Assembly: GCA_003694975.1 (NCBI GenBank)
Contig: RFJH01000015.1
Span: 1 to 7,483, forward strand
Reading direction: 5' to 3'
Length of the DNA: 7,483 bases
DNA from: Anaerolineae bacterium
GTDB lineage: Bacteria; Chloroflexota; Anaerolineae; Anaerolineales; Villigracilaceae
The translations under genes and the position numbers were made by a program. The notes under the pieces were generated by a model. It was not told where the DNA came from. It saw only the letters and a list, made by a program, of their open reading frames with translations, and searched no databases. Positions 1 to 6,639 of the stretch are shown here, piece by piece. Each line of letters opens with the position of its first letter. Within the stretch, counting starts at the first letter, position 1.

Positions 1-435
1 GCCGACCTGCGTAGACTGTGCCAGCAGCACCCCCATCTGGGAAGGACAATCCTCGACCGGCTCGCGGAGGTGGTCTCTTCACGCTGGAAGAACGCCCGCG
101 CTCAGGTTCGGTCCATGCTGGCTTACGGCGTAAGAGAGGCGACCGCAACTCAGAAGCAGGAGATGGGAGAAAAAGCGATGACGACTACCATGCCCCAACA
201 TTCCAAAGAAGAGCAACTGCGGGGACTGATCGAGCAATTAAGCGCCTACGTGGAGCAATTCCACGGCGGTTCCGTGGAATTCGTCTCCTTTGATGGGAAA
301 GTGCTCAAAGTGCGGCTTGGAGGGGCCTGTCTGGGATGTCCGCTTTCCCCGGCAACGTTGCGCGGTTGGGTCGCGGGGACGGTCCATCAGTTCTTCCCCG
401 ATGTCGAGGTCGTGGAAGCCGGACAAGGAGCATAA
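1..435 (+). CDS. Cyclic-nucleotide-binding-like domain fused to NifU C-terminal-type Fe-S scaffold domain (5'-partial)
   Basis: The frame starting at base 1 is open to the TAA at 433-435, giving 144 residues; the true start lies left of the window. Residues ~1-45 (from ADLRRLCQQHPHLGR to VRSML) resemble the closing helix of CRP-type cNMP-binding domains (compare the E. coli CRP helix after the beta-roll). No helix-turn-helix follows. A polar linker (~46-68) leads to a NifU-like domain (~70-144) with GGSVEFVSFDG and GACLGCPLS. Cysteines 110 and 113 form the CxxC that in this family holds a transient Fe-S cluster for transfer to client proteins. The two other frames of the first 130 bases are not protein-like, so a fusion is the simplest reading. 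Alternatively, translation starts internally at ATG 178 (GGGAG, 8-nt spacer), giving a normal 85-aa NifU protein. The NifU call is secure; the cNMP call rests on pattern recognition. Confidence 0.75.
   Translation, partial: ADLRRLCQQHPHLGRTILDRLAEVVSSRWKNARAQVRSMLAYGVREATATQKQEMGEKAMTTTMPQHSKEEQLRGLIEQLSAYVEQFHGGSVEFVSFDGKVLKVRLGGACLGCPLSPATLRGWVAGTVHQFFPDVEVVEAGQGA
165..180 (+). promoter_or_regulatory. Internal ribosome binding site and alternative start for a short NifU protein
   Basis: GGGAG at 165-169 lies 8 nt before ATG 178, inside the open frame of the fusion. A second purine block (AGGAG, 158-162) sits just upstream. Starting here would give an 85-aa protein beginning MTTTMPQHSKEE, the usual size of a single-domain NifU-type scaffold. 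The site falls exactly in the inter-domain linker. This is either the real start of a separate gene or a means of making two products from one frame. Confidence 0.45.
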
Positions 436-462
436 ACCCTCTCTTGACAAACGCAACGACTT

Positions 463-503
463 GTCGGCGAGGCCATCAGCATCACGCCTCGCCGACTTTC
501 TTT
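463..503 (+). terminator. Intrinsic terminator after the NifU-domain gene
   Basis: A perfect 11-bp GC-rich inverted repeat (GTCGGCGAGGC at 463-473, GCCTCGCCGAC at 486-496) with a 12-nt loop is followed on the plus strand by TTTCTTT (497-503). It lies 27 nt after the TAA. It also sits 25 nt beyond the stop of the convergent minus-strand gene at 522. On that strand the stem is followed by AAGTCGTTG, a poor U-tract, so action there would be weaker. Confidence 0.85.
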
Positions 504-521
504 GCCCAGTCCCAAAACGCC

Positions 522-1145
522 TCAGCGCAAGCGGAAGTAGCGCAAAATCAAGTAGACACCGGCAATGAGCAATATCACCGGCCAGAGATAGTTACTCCAG
601 GGGAAATACGGCACTCCGAGGACCAGTCCCAGGATGAGCAACGCGGCAGCAGGAATATACGCCCACCCCAGTCGGCGGCGTTCTCCTGGCAAAAGCGCGA
701 CGAGAAGGAACGTGAGTCCCAGCCCAACGAAGAACACGCCATCGGTCTCCGTACCGGGTATCTCGTCCAGAACGGAGATCACGCCCAGCGTAACAAGCAC
801 ACCGCCGGGGATAAGCGCCCACCACTGTCGCCGGTTGGCGGCAAAAAGAGCGAAGAACCCCAGGCCAATGCCTCCCAGGAAAAACAACCCATCCAGGATT
901 TCCAGGGAGGAAGGAAGAAGCGTGGCAGCCGCCAGACCGAGCAACGTGAAGGCCGGGATGGCCGACCACCCCCGAGCACGCCGGGAAAGGAAAATTCCCA
1001 GGAAATACAAGCCTCCGAGGGCGAGAAGCATTCCCCAAAAGATGTTGAATGCCCCTCGCAGCCAGCCCAGTTGCTCCATGAGCAAGAGAGCACCGGCCAG
1101 GATAAGCAACAAACCTAAAGAGATGCGATAGTCAATACGCTTCAT
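522..1145 (-). CDS. Polytopic membrane protein, LiaI/LiaF-like transmembrane (DUF5668-type)
   Basis: This predicted 207-aa protein is almost entirely membrane-embedded, with about eight hydrophobic segments separated by very short loops. The first is SLGLLLILAGALLLMEQL near residues 9-26 and the last is WPVILLIAGVYLILRYF at the C-terminus. There is no soluble domain and no catalytic motif. The G-LLLILAG-LLL opening is typical of the LiaI/LiaF-like transmembrane region, a family linked in other bacteria to envelope-stress sensing. I chose ATG 1145 because GGGAGG lies 8 nt upstream. The in-frame ATG at 1163 overlaps the previous stop (ATGA) but has no ribosome binding site. It is the last gene of a three-gene cassette, 14 nt after its neighbour. 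The exact function is unknown. Confidence 0.75.
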   Translation of the reverse strand: MKRIDYRISLGLLLILAGALLLMEQLGWLRGAFNIFWGMLLALGGLYFLGIFLSRRARGWSAIPAFTLLGLAAATLLPSSLEILDGLFFLGGIGLGFFALFAANRRQWWALIPGGVLVTLGVISVLDEIPGTETDGVFFVGLGLTFLLVALLPGERRRLGWAYIPAAALLILGLVLGVPYFPWSNYLWPVILLIAGVYLILRYFRLR

Positions 1146-1153
1146 GGGTTTTT

Positions 1154-1162
1154 CCTCCCTCA
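1154..1162 (-). promoter_or_regulatory. Ribosome binding site fused to the upstream stop codon; decides the start at 1145
   Basis: On the minus strand the sequence reads TGAGGGAGG. The TGA (1162-1160) ends the middle gene and the adjoining GGGAGG (1159-1154) is the Shine-Dalgarno for ATG 1145, with an 8-nt spacer. This favours 1145 over 1163 and implies that ribosomes finishing one gene start the next. Confidence 0.75.
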
Positions 1163-1951
1163 TCGGATGGTCACTTTTGCCGCACCGGCATCAATGGCCA
1201 TCTCCACTTTATGAGGCGCGGTATCGAAATTCTCGGATTGATACAGTCCCCGCTCGCGACGCGGAAAACGAGAGGTATCAATCTCCAGCGCGGCGAGACC
1301 CTCCTCGATGCGAATGCGCGCCGCGACGTCCGGGGGCACGCGTACATCCAGGTTGGCGGCACCGGCATCAATGTCCACAAGCGTGTTCGAGGTATGAGCG
1401 GGAAGAATTAGTTTGGTCGAACTGGCGCCGGTCTCCAGATGCAGGTAAGTGACGTTGAGGTCCTCGATATCTATGGTCGAACGGCTGGCGCCCATCTCCA
1501 CGGTGAGGGTAAGCGGTACTTCATCCGTCAGGCGAAAGCGCCACACACCACTTGACGGGCCGAGGAAGGGCACGAACGACGGCCCGGCACTTACACTCAC
1601 CTCCATGGTGTCTTCACGCCTGTGGCTGGAGTAGGAGATACCGCCCTCCGCCGTCCCTTCCAGGAGATAACCCGGGGAAGCACCGGCGCCGATTTCAATC
1701 CGCCCTGCACCATGGGAAAACCGAACGCTACCCTGTTGGGCCCCTTCCAGCGAAACACGGAACGTTTCTTCGCTATGTGGAGCCTTTGCGGGGAACAGGC
1801 GACCGAGGATCAGCCATACGCCCAGGAAGATCAGAAACAGCGCCCAGAACCACCCCATGACGTTGGTGATGACTCCACTGGCCTGTAAAAAGAACAACCC
1901 TCCCAGAAGGATTAAGACACCACCCCAGAACAGGTCACTGTTGCGAAACAT
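1160..1951 (-). CDS. LiaF-like protein: two membrane segments plus repetitive beta-rich (toastrack-type) domain
   Basis: This predicted 263-aa protein has two hydrophobic segments (about residues 8-27 and 33-52) forming a DUF5668/LiaI-LiaF-like hairpin, followed by a soluble domain to the end. The soluble part repeats a short beta-strand motif: GAGRIEIG, MGASRSTIDI, TGASSTKLIL, AGAANLDVRV and finally AGAAKVTIR. That spacing suggests a ladder of beta turns, as in LiaF C-terminal, toastrack or DUF4097-type domains. In Gram-positive LiaFSR systems LiaF inhibits a sensor kinase; no kinase or regulator gene is visible here, so that role is only an analogy. ATG 1951 was chosen because GAGGAGGT lies 4 nt upstream. 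A longer in-frame start at 1990 would overlap the previous gene and lacks a ribosome binding site. It is the middle gene of a tightly packed trio. Confidence 0.8.
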   Translation of the reverse strand: MFRNSDLFWGGVLILLGGLFFLQASGVITNVMGWFWALFLIFLGVWLILGRLFPAKAPHSEETFRVSLEGAQQGSVRFSHGAGRIEIGAGASPGYLLEGTAEGGISYSSHRREDTMEVSVSAGPSFVPFLGPSSGVWRFRLTDEVPLTLTVEMGASRSTIDIEDLNVTYLHLETGASSTKLILPAHTSNTLVDIDAGAANLDVRVPPDVAARIRIEEGLAALEIDTSRFPRRERGLYQSENFDTAPHKVEMAIDAGAAKVTIR

Positions 1952-1955
1952 AACG

Positions 1956-1964
1956 ACCTCCTCA
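1956..1964 (-). promoter_or_regulatory. Ribosome binding site overlapping the upstream stop codon; decides the start at 1951
   Basis: The minus strand reads TGAGGAGGT. The TGA (1964-1962) terminates the first cassette gene and runs directly into GGAGGT, 4 nt before ATG 1951. The two genes are therefore separated by only 10 nt and are probably translationally coupled. Confidence 0.75.
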
Positions 1965-2483
1965 AGCGCGAGTGGACCGATAGAGGCCACGTGCGACCAG
2001 GAACACGCCCAGAAGAATAATCAAGGTGGCAGGAATGTAGTTGCCAAGCAAGTCCCAGGCGCCGAAGAGCGACGAGAAAGCGAGGAACAAGACAGCGCTG
2101 ATCACCATCAGATTCAGGCCATGCCGCCACCTGCCGCGTCCCTTCGCGCCCAGGAGAGCAGCAAGGACATTGCCCACACCAACGAAGCCGGGGATCAGAG
2201 TCCACATGTAAGCCCACGAGGCCCAGTCGCCACTGGCCTCCTGATAGTAGAGGATTCCGCCGATCCCCGCCACGATACTGGCAGGGATTGCCGTATCCGG
2301 ATCGCCCACCACCAGGCCGAGCAGCAGGATGAGGATGCCAACGGCAACGATGGCCAACGGCCAGTCATAGTAAGTGGCGAGCCACTCCCGAAAAGCAGGG
2401 ACGTTCTGCCGGGCAAAGAGCCACGCCCCCGCAAGGATGAGAAGCAGACCCAAAATCAGTTGCGTGCGATTGGAACGCCTCAT
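1962..2483 (-). CDS. Polytopic membrane protein, LiaI/LiaF-like transmembrane (DUF5668-type), first gene of cassette
   Basis: This predicted 173-aa protein has about six hydrophobic segments (near residues 8-25, 41-60, 66-82, 90-112, 122-140 and 147-168) and no evident catalytic residues. It opens with QLILGLLLILAGAWLF, very like the openings of the two genes behind it. Its end (NYIPATLIILLGVFLVAR) also resembles the end of the third gene (NYLWPVILLIAGVYLILR), which suggests common descent. ATG 2483 has a strong GAGGAGGT 6 nt upstream. It lies 164 nt after the rpoB stop, beyond an intrinsic terminator, so it likely has its own promoter, but I see no convincing one in 2490-2575. The role is unknown; the company of a LiaF-like gene suggests the cell envelope. 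Confidence 0.75.
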   Translation of the reverse strand: MRRSNRTQLILGLLLILAGAWLFARQNVPAFREWLATYYDWPLAIVAVGILILLLGLVVGDPDTAIPASIVAGIGGILYYQEASGDWASWAYMWTLIPGFVGVGNVLAALLGAKGRGRWRHGLNLMVISAVLFLAFSSLFGAWDLLGNYIPATLIILLGVFLVARGLYRSTRA

Positions 2484-2489
2484 AAGGTG

Positions 2490-2498
2490 ACCTCCTCA
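2490..2498 (-). promoter_or_regulatory. Strong ribosome binding site of the first cassette gene
   Basis: The minus strand reads TGAGGAGGT, 6 nt before ATG 2483. It repeats the stop-plus-Shine-Dalgarno module found at the next two gene junctions, although no gene obviously ends here. It may be a remnant of the ancestral duplicated unit. Confidence 0.7.
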
Positions 2499-2575
2499 GA
2501 CAAATCAGGAAAGGGACAAGCCTCCAGGTTCCTCCGTACTATCTACGGCATGAAGCAAGAAACGTTGCACTTCGA

Positions 2576-2619
2576 GAAAAGAAAAGGGTTTCTGCAGGAC
2601 TATGCCCACAAAAACCCTT
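2576..2619 (-). terminator. Intrinsic terminator downstream of rpoB
   Basis: On the minus strand, AAGGGTTT (2619-2612) pairs with AAACCCTT (2591-2584). Inside, GGGC and GTCC (2607-2604 with 2600-2597, one G-U pair) close a 3-nt loop, so the whole folds as a two-part hairpin. It is followed directly by a U-rich run, TTTTCTTTTC, whose first bases overlap the end of the stem (2585-2576). It lies about 28 nt after the rpoB stop and should separate rpoB transcription from the membrane-protein cassette. Confidence 0.75.
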
Positions 2620-2647
2620 GTTCTCCACGCGTTCAACTCCTCCGAAC

Positions 2648-5600
2648 TCAGGACGAACCCTGTCCGCCTCGTCGGAGCAGGTCTTCACCCAAACCGAGCA
2701 GGCCGGTGCCCAGCCTGGGCGGGCGAGTCTTCTCTTCATCTTTCCCGAAACGAATCACCTCGCCGCTATCACTAATGGCTTCCACGGCCAGCCCCAGGCT
2801 TTGCAACTCTTTGACCAGGACGCGGAAGGAAGCCGGAATGCTCGGCTCTTCAATCGGCTCACCCTTGACGATGGCCTCATACGTGTTCACACGTCCCTGC
2901 ACATCATCGGACTTGACGGTAAGCATCTCCTGCAACGTGTATGCCGCGCCATAGGCCTCCAAGGCCCACACTTCCATTTCACCGAAGCGCTGACCACCGA
3001 ACTGAGCCTTACCGCCCAACGGCTGCTGTGTGACAAGGCTATAGGGACCAGTAGAGCGGGCGTGAACCTTGTCCTCAACCAGGTGATGCAATTTCATAAT
3101 AGACATTACACCAACCGTCACCGGCTGGTCGTAAGGGAGGCCGGTTTTACCATCGCGCAGGATTTGCTTTCCAAGCGTTGGCATAGGGATACCGGTCTCC
3201 AGCATTACCTCCTGAGCCTTCTGGACGATATCTTCGTCAGCGATCCCTTCCGTTGAGCGTCCTAGAGTCTCCATCCAGAGGCGCAAGCAAACGCGTTTGG
3301 CCTTTTCATCCGCATCGGGGAATTCACGCCAGTTGGCATCCAGAGGGAGGAAAATGGCATCGGGGTCATAGCCGTGATCGCGCAGCCACTCGCGCACGGT
3401 CATGTGACGGGCATAGTTGACATCAAGCAACTTGTAGGGGTCGTACCCGCGCTCGCCAAGCCAATATTCGAGATAGAGACGGCGGGCCTCGTCATCATCT
3501 TCAATGAGGCTCAAGTCATATTCCTGCTCTTTGAGCCATGCCCAGGCACGGTCGGTTGCTTCCTTCCAGGCCTGATCCACCAGCCAGGCACGCGCGAGTT
3601 CTGCTTCAATCTCTTCTTCGGATGCTCCGTCAAAGACGGGAGTAATGGCACGGAAGCCCAGGCGTTTTGCCGCCCAGCCCAGATGCACTTCCAGCACCTG
3701 ACCGATGTTCATACGCCCCGGGACACCCAATGGGTTGAGAATGACGTCTACCGGCGTGCCATCCTCCAGGAAAGGCATATCCTCCACCGGGACAACCATG
3801 GACACCACGCCTTTGTTCCCGTGACGGCCGGCCATCTTGTCCCCGGCGGTGATTTTGCGACGTTGCGCTACCGAGACACGCACCATCGTTTCAACACCGG
3901 CAGCCAGGTCAGAGTCCTCCTCACGGGTGAAAACTTTCACGTCCACGACCTTGCCACGTTCACCATGTGGCATACGTAGAGACGTATCCTTCACATCGCG
4001 CGACTTCTCCCCAAAGATAGCCCGCAGGAGGCGTTCCTCGGGGGTAAGTTCTTTCTCACCTTTGGGCGTAATCTTGCCGACCAGGATATCGTTCGGTCCC
4101 ACCTCCGCGCCGACACGAATAATGCCCCTCTCATCCAGGTCTTTAATCGCATCCTCGCCGACATTTGGGATATCACGCGTGATCTCTTCAGGGCCAAGTT
4201 TGGTATCGCGTGCCTCGACCTCGTATTTCTCGATATGCACCGAAGTGAAGCGATCTTCCTGTACCAGGCGCTCGGAGATCAGGATGGCGTCCTCAAAGTT
4301 GCCTCCCTCCCATGAAAGGAAGGCCACAACCACGTTCTGTCCCAGAGCCAATTCGCCATTCTCGGTGGAGGACGAATCGGCAAGGATATCGCCCTTGTGC
4401 ACAATTTGGCCTTTAATAACCGCAGGGCGTTGGTCAATGCAAGTGCTTTGGTTAGAACGCTGGTACTTGCGCAGAGGGTAAGAGACGATCTCGCCATCGT
4501 TGGTGCGAAGGATAATCTTCTTCCCGGTGACCGAGATCACCTCACCATCGTGTTCGGCAATAACCACCTGCCCCGAATCGACCGCCGCGTGGTATTCCAT
4601 ACCGGTAGAGACAAGCGGGACTTCAGGGCGCAGGAGCGGCACGGCCTGAGCCTGCATGTTCGACCCCATCAGAGCACGATTCGCGTCGTCGTGCTCGAGG
4701 AATGGGATCAACGACGCGCTGATACCCACAATCTGGTGAGGAGCAACGTCCATGAAATCAATATTCTCCGGCGCTGCGAAAAGGAAGCCAGAGTGATGGC
4801 GTGAGGAGACTCGTGGGCGGATGAACTCGGCATGTTCGTTCAGAGGGGCGTTAGCCTGGGCAATGACGTACTTATCCTCCGCGTCTGCTGAGAGGTAGGC
4901 CACCTCATCAGAGACAAAGGGGACAATGGGGATATTCTGCTTCAGGCGAGCGATCTTCTTGAGCATCTCAGCGGTGATGCGCTCACCATCTTTCAAGATA
5001 ACCTTACCACTTTTCGGATCTACCAGGTCACCGCGCACAGCGCGTCCTTCCAGGCGCGGGTCATCGCAGGGCAACTCTTTGATCACTTTACGGTAAGGGG
5101 TCTCAATGAAACCGTACTCATTGACACGCGCAAAGGAGGCCAGGCGACCGATAAGGCCGATGTTTGGACCTTCGGGTGTCTCGATGGGACAAATACGCCC
5201 ATAGTGAGAATAGTGAACGTCACGCACATCGAAACCGGCTCGCTCACGGCGCAGGCCGCCCGGGCCCAACGCGGACAGAGTACGCTTGTGGCGCAATTCG
5301 GCCAGCGGATTGGTCTGATCCATGAACTGGGACAACTGGCTGGAGCCAAAGAACTCGCGCAGCGCGGCAACGACGGGGCGAATGTTAATCAACGTGATAG
5401 GCGAGAGTTGCTCCTGGTCACGGATGGACATGCGCTCTTTGATAACACGCTCCATGCGCCGCAGCCCAACGCGCAGTTTGTTCTGAATCAACTCGCCTAC
5501 CGTCTTCACGCGGCGATTGCCCAGGTGGTCAATATCATCAGGCTGGACAACGCCATTGTTGATCAAAATCATACGCCGCACCAGCCGGACGATATCCGAC

Positions 5601-6565
5601 TTGGTAATGGTACGATGCTCGATGGGAATGTCCAGGTCCAGTTTCTGATTGAGTTTATAGCGCCCGACGCGCTCCAGATCGTAGTGACGCTGGTCGAAGA
5701 GTTGTTCTTCGAGGAATTGGCGGGCGTTTTCCAGGGTGGCCGGGTCGCCGGGGCGCATACGGCGGAAGAATTCGATCAACGCCGCCTCGGCGATGGTCAA
5801 CCCACCGGAGAGGTCCCACTCCGGCTCCTGACGCAGGGTAGCCGCGATAAAGAGTCGCTCAGGGTTGTTATCAACGTCCTGGAACAATGCCATCAATTCC
5901 TCATCCGTCCCGGATTTGATGGGGGAATCGGGGCGACCATCGTCTACAGCGGCCAGGGCGCGCAGGAAGATCGTGATAGGGACAGTGCGTTTACGGTTGA
6001 ACTTCAGGATAATGTAATCGCTCTTGCGCGTCTCGAACTCCATCCAGGCGCCGCGATCGGGGATGAGTTTCGCCATCGCCAACGGACGACCCGTTGCCCG
6101 GTCAACCGGTGCCTCAAAATACACCCCCGGCGAGCGAATCAACTGCGATACCACAACACGTTCTGTCCCGTTAATGATAAACGTCCCCTTCGGCGTCATC
6201 TCCGGGAAATCGCCGAGGAAGATATCTTGCTTGATCGGTTCGGGGACATCCGGCCCCGCAAGTAACACGGAAACATAGAGGGGGCGCGCGTAAGTCAGGT
6301 CACGCTCCACGCACTCCTCAATGCTATGTTTCGGCTCCTCAAACCAATACTTCAACCCCCACTGCTCGGATTCGGGAGTCCGGCTGGGGAAATATAACTT
6401 CATCCCCTTGTTATACGATTCAATGGGGGTAATCTCATGAAAGAGATCGGCCAGCCCCTCAGTTTTCAACCGTTTGAATGACTCGATTTGGACTTCAATG
6501 AGATTGGGCAGGGGAAGGGTGACGGGAATACGCGCGTAATTCTTGCTAGGCAAAGGCGATGCCAT
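2648..6565 (-). CDS. rpoB: DNA-directed RNA polymerase subunit beta
   Basis: The 1305-aa product is the beta subunit of the core enzyme, forming with beta' the catalytic cleft for RNA synthesis. Recognisable in order: N-terminal lobe (TERVVVSQLIRSPGVYF), the rifampicin-cluster/fork region (GSSQLSQFMDQTNPL from residue 407, then SALGPGG), RICPIETPEGPNIGLI, the flap region (DILVGKITPKGE from 826), GDKMAGRHGNKG (908-919, with the lysine equivalent to E. coli K1065), NPLGVPGRMNIGQ, and the C-terminal clamp anchor (GGKAQFGGQRFGEMEVWALE, ~1184-1203). It is longer than most Gram-positive or Thermus homologues because of a ~120-residue insertion at about 996-1118. Residue 429 is Thr where E. coli has R529. 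ATG 6565 has AGGAG 7 nt upstream. It has its own promoter and terminator, and no rpoC follows. Confidence 0.98.
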   Translation of the reverse strand: MASPLPSKNYARIPVTLPLPNLIEVQIESFKRLKTEGLADLFHEITPIESYNKGMKLYFPSRTPESEQWGLKYWFEEPKHSIEECVERDLTYARPLYVSVLLAGPDVPEPIKQDIFLGDFPEMTPKGTFIINGTERVVVSQLIRSPGVYFEAPVDRATGRPLAMAKLIPDRGAWMEFETRKSDYIILKFNRKRTVPITIFLRALAAVDDGRPDSPIKSGTDEELMALFQDVDNNPERLFIAATLRQEPEWDLSGGLTIAEAALIEFFRRMRPGDPATLENARQFLEEQLFDQRHYDLERVGRYKLNQKLDLDIPIEHRTITKSDIVRLVRRMILINNGVVQPDDIDHLGNRRVKTVGELIQNKLRVGLRRMERVIKERMSIRDQEQLSPITLINIRPVVAALREFFGSSQLSQFMDQTNPLAELRHKRTLSALGPGGLRRERAGFDVRDVHYSHYGRICPIETPEGPNIGLIGRLASFARVNEYGFIETPYRKVIKELPCDDPRLEGRAVRGDLVDPKSGKVILKDGERITAEMLKKIARLKQNIPIVPFVSDEVAYLSADAEDKYVIAQANAPLNEHAEFIRPRVSSRHHSGFLFAAPENIDFMDVAPHQIVGISASLIPFLEHDDANRALMGSNMQAQAVPLLRPEVPLVSTGMEYHAAVDSGQVVIAEHDGEVISVTGKKIILRTNDGEIVSYPLRKYQRSNQSTCIDQRPAVIKGQIVHKGDILADSSSTENGELALGQNVVVAFLSWEGGNFEDAILISERLVQEDRFTSVHIEKYEVEARDTKLGPEEITRDIPNVGEDAIKDLDERGIIRVGAEVGPNDILVGKITPKGEKELTPEERLLRAIFGEKSRDVKDTSLRMPHGERGKVVDVKVFTREEDSDLAAGVETMVRVSVAQRRKITAGDKMAGRHGNKGVVSMVVPVEDMPFLEDGTPVDVILNPLGVPGRMNIGQVLEVHLGWAAKRLGFRAITPVFDGASEEEIEAELARAWLVDQAWKEATDRAWAWLKEQEYDLSLIEDDDEARRLYLEYWLGERGYDPYKLLDVNYARHMTVREWLRDHGYDPDAIFLPLDANWREFPDADEKAKRVCLRLWMETLGRSTEGIADEDIVQKAQEVMLETGIPMPTLGKQILRDGKTGLPYDQPVTVGVMSIMKLHHLVEDKVHARSTGPYSLVTQQPLGGKAQFGGQRFGEMEVWALEAYGAAYTLQEMLTVKSDDVQGRVNTYEAIVKGEPIEEPSIPASFRVLVKELQSLGLAVEAISDSGEVIRFGKDEEKTRPPRLGTGLLGLGEDLLRRGGQGSS
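3335..3559 (-). repeat. Three tandem 25-residue repeats within an RpoB lineage-specific insertion
   Basis: Within rpoB, residues 1003-1077 split into three units of exactly 25 residues. The tryptophans are at 1010, 1035 and 1060, with cores WLKEQEYDLSLI, WLGERGYDPYKLL and WLRDHGYDPDAIF. A fourth, more diverged unit may follow after a 12-residue spacer (RVCLRLWMETLG, W1097). The repeat is visible in protein but largely lost in DNA, so it is old. The insertion lies between VFDGASEEEIEAELARAWL and LGKQILRDGKTG, segments that are nearly adjacent in shorter beta subunits. Confidence 0.75.
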
Positions 6566-6607
6566 TCATACTCTCCTGGCGGGAAACTTCTTAAACAAAC
6601 CAACCCT

Positions 6608-6635
6608 GTTCGCCGTTCTCCGGCAAACAGCGAAC
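6608..6635 (-). other. 5'-leader hairpin of rpoB mRNA
   Basis: In the minus-strand transcript GTTCGCTGTT (6635-6626) pairs with AACGGCGAAC (6617-6608), giving 10 bp around an 8-nt loop. One pair is U-G, so the stem is complete as RNA of this strand but has an A-C mismatch in plus-strand RNA. It begins within a few bases of the predicted transcription start. It could protect the 5' end or serve regulation; the downstream bases are T-rich but broken by G, so termination is doubtful. Confidence 0.55.
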
Positions 6636-6639
6636 GATT

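Noticed and set aside
336..1131. Long plus-strand open frames opposite the third membrane gene
   Set aside because: They are antisense to a clear polytopic membrane protein and have an Arg/Pro/Ser/Gln-rich composition without domains, typical of the reverse of a GC-rich gene.
1146..1163. Start at 1163 for the third membrane protein (ATGA overlap with the previous stop)
   Set aside because: No Shine-Dalgarno precedes it; ATG 1145 has GGGAGG with an 8-nt spacer. It adds only six residues, so it cannot be fully excluded.
1952..1990. Longer N-terminus for the LiaF-like protein starting at 1990
   Set aside because: It overlaps the end of the previous gene and has no ribosome binding site, whereas ATG 1951 follows GAGGAGGT directly.
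1857..2954. 365-codon plus-strand open frame
   Set aside because: It runs antisense through two membrane genes, a terminator and the 3' end of rpoB, and is low-complexity polar with no recognisable domain.
5204..6265. 353-codon plus-strand open frame inside rpoB
   Set aside because: It is fully antisense to conserved rpoB sequence and has no ribosome binding site or family signature.
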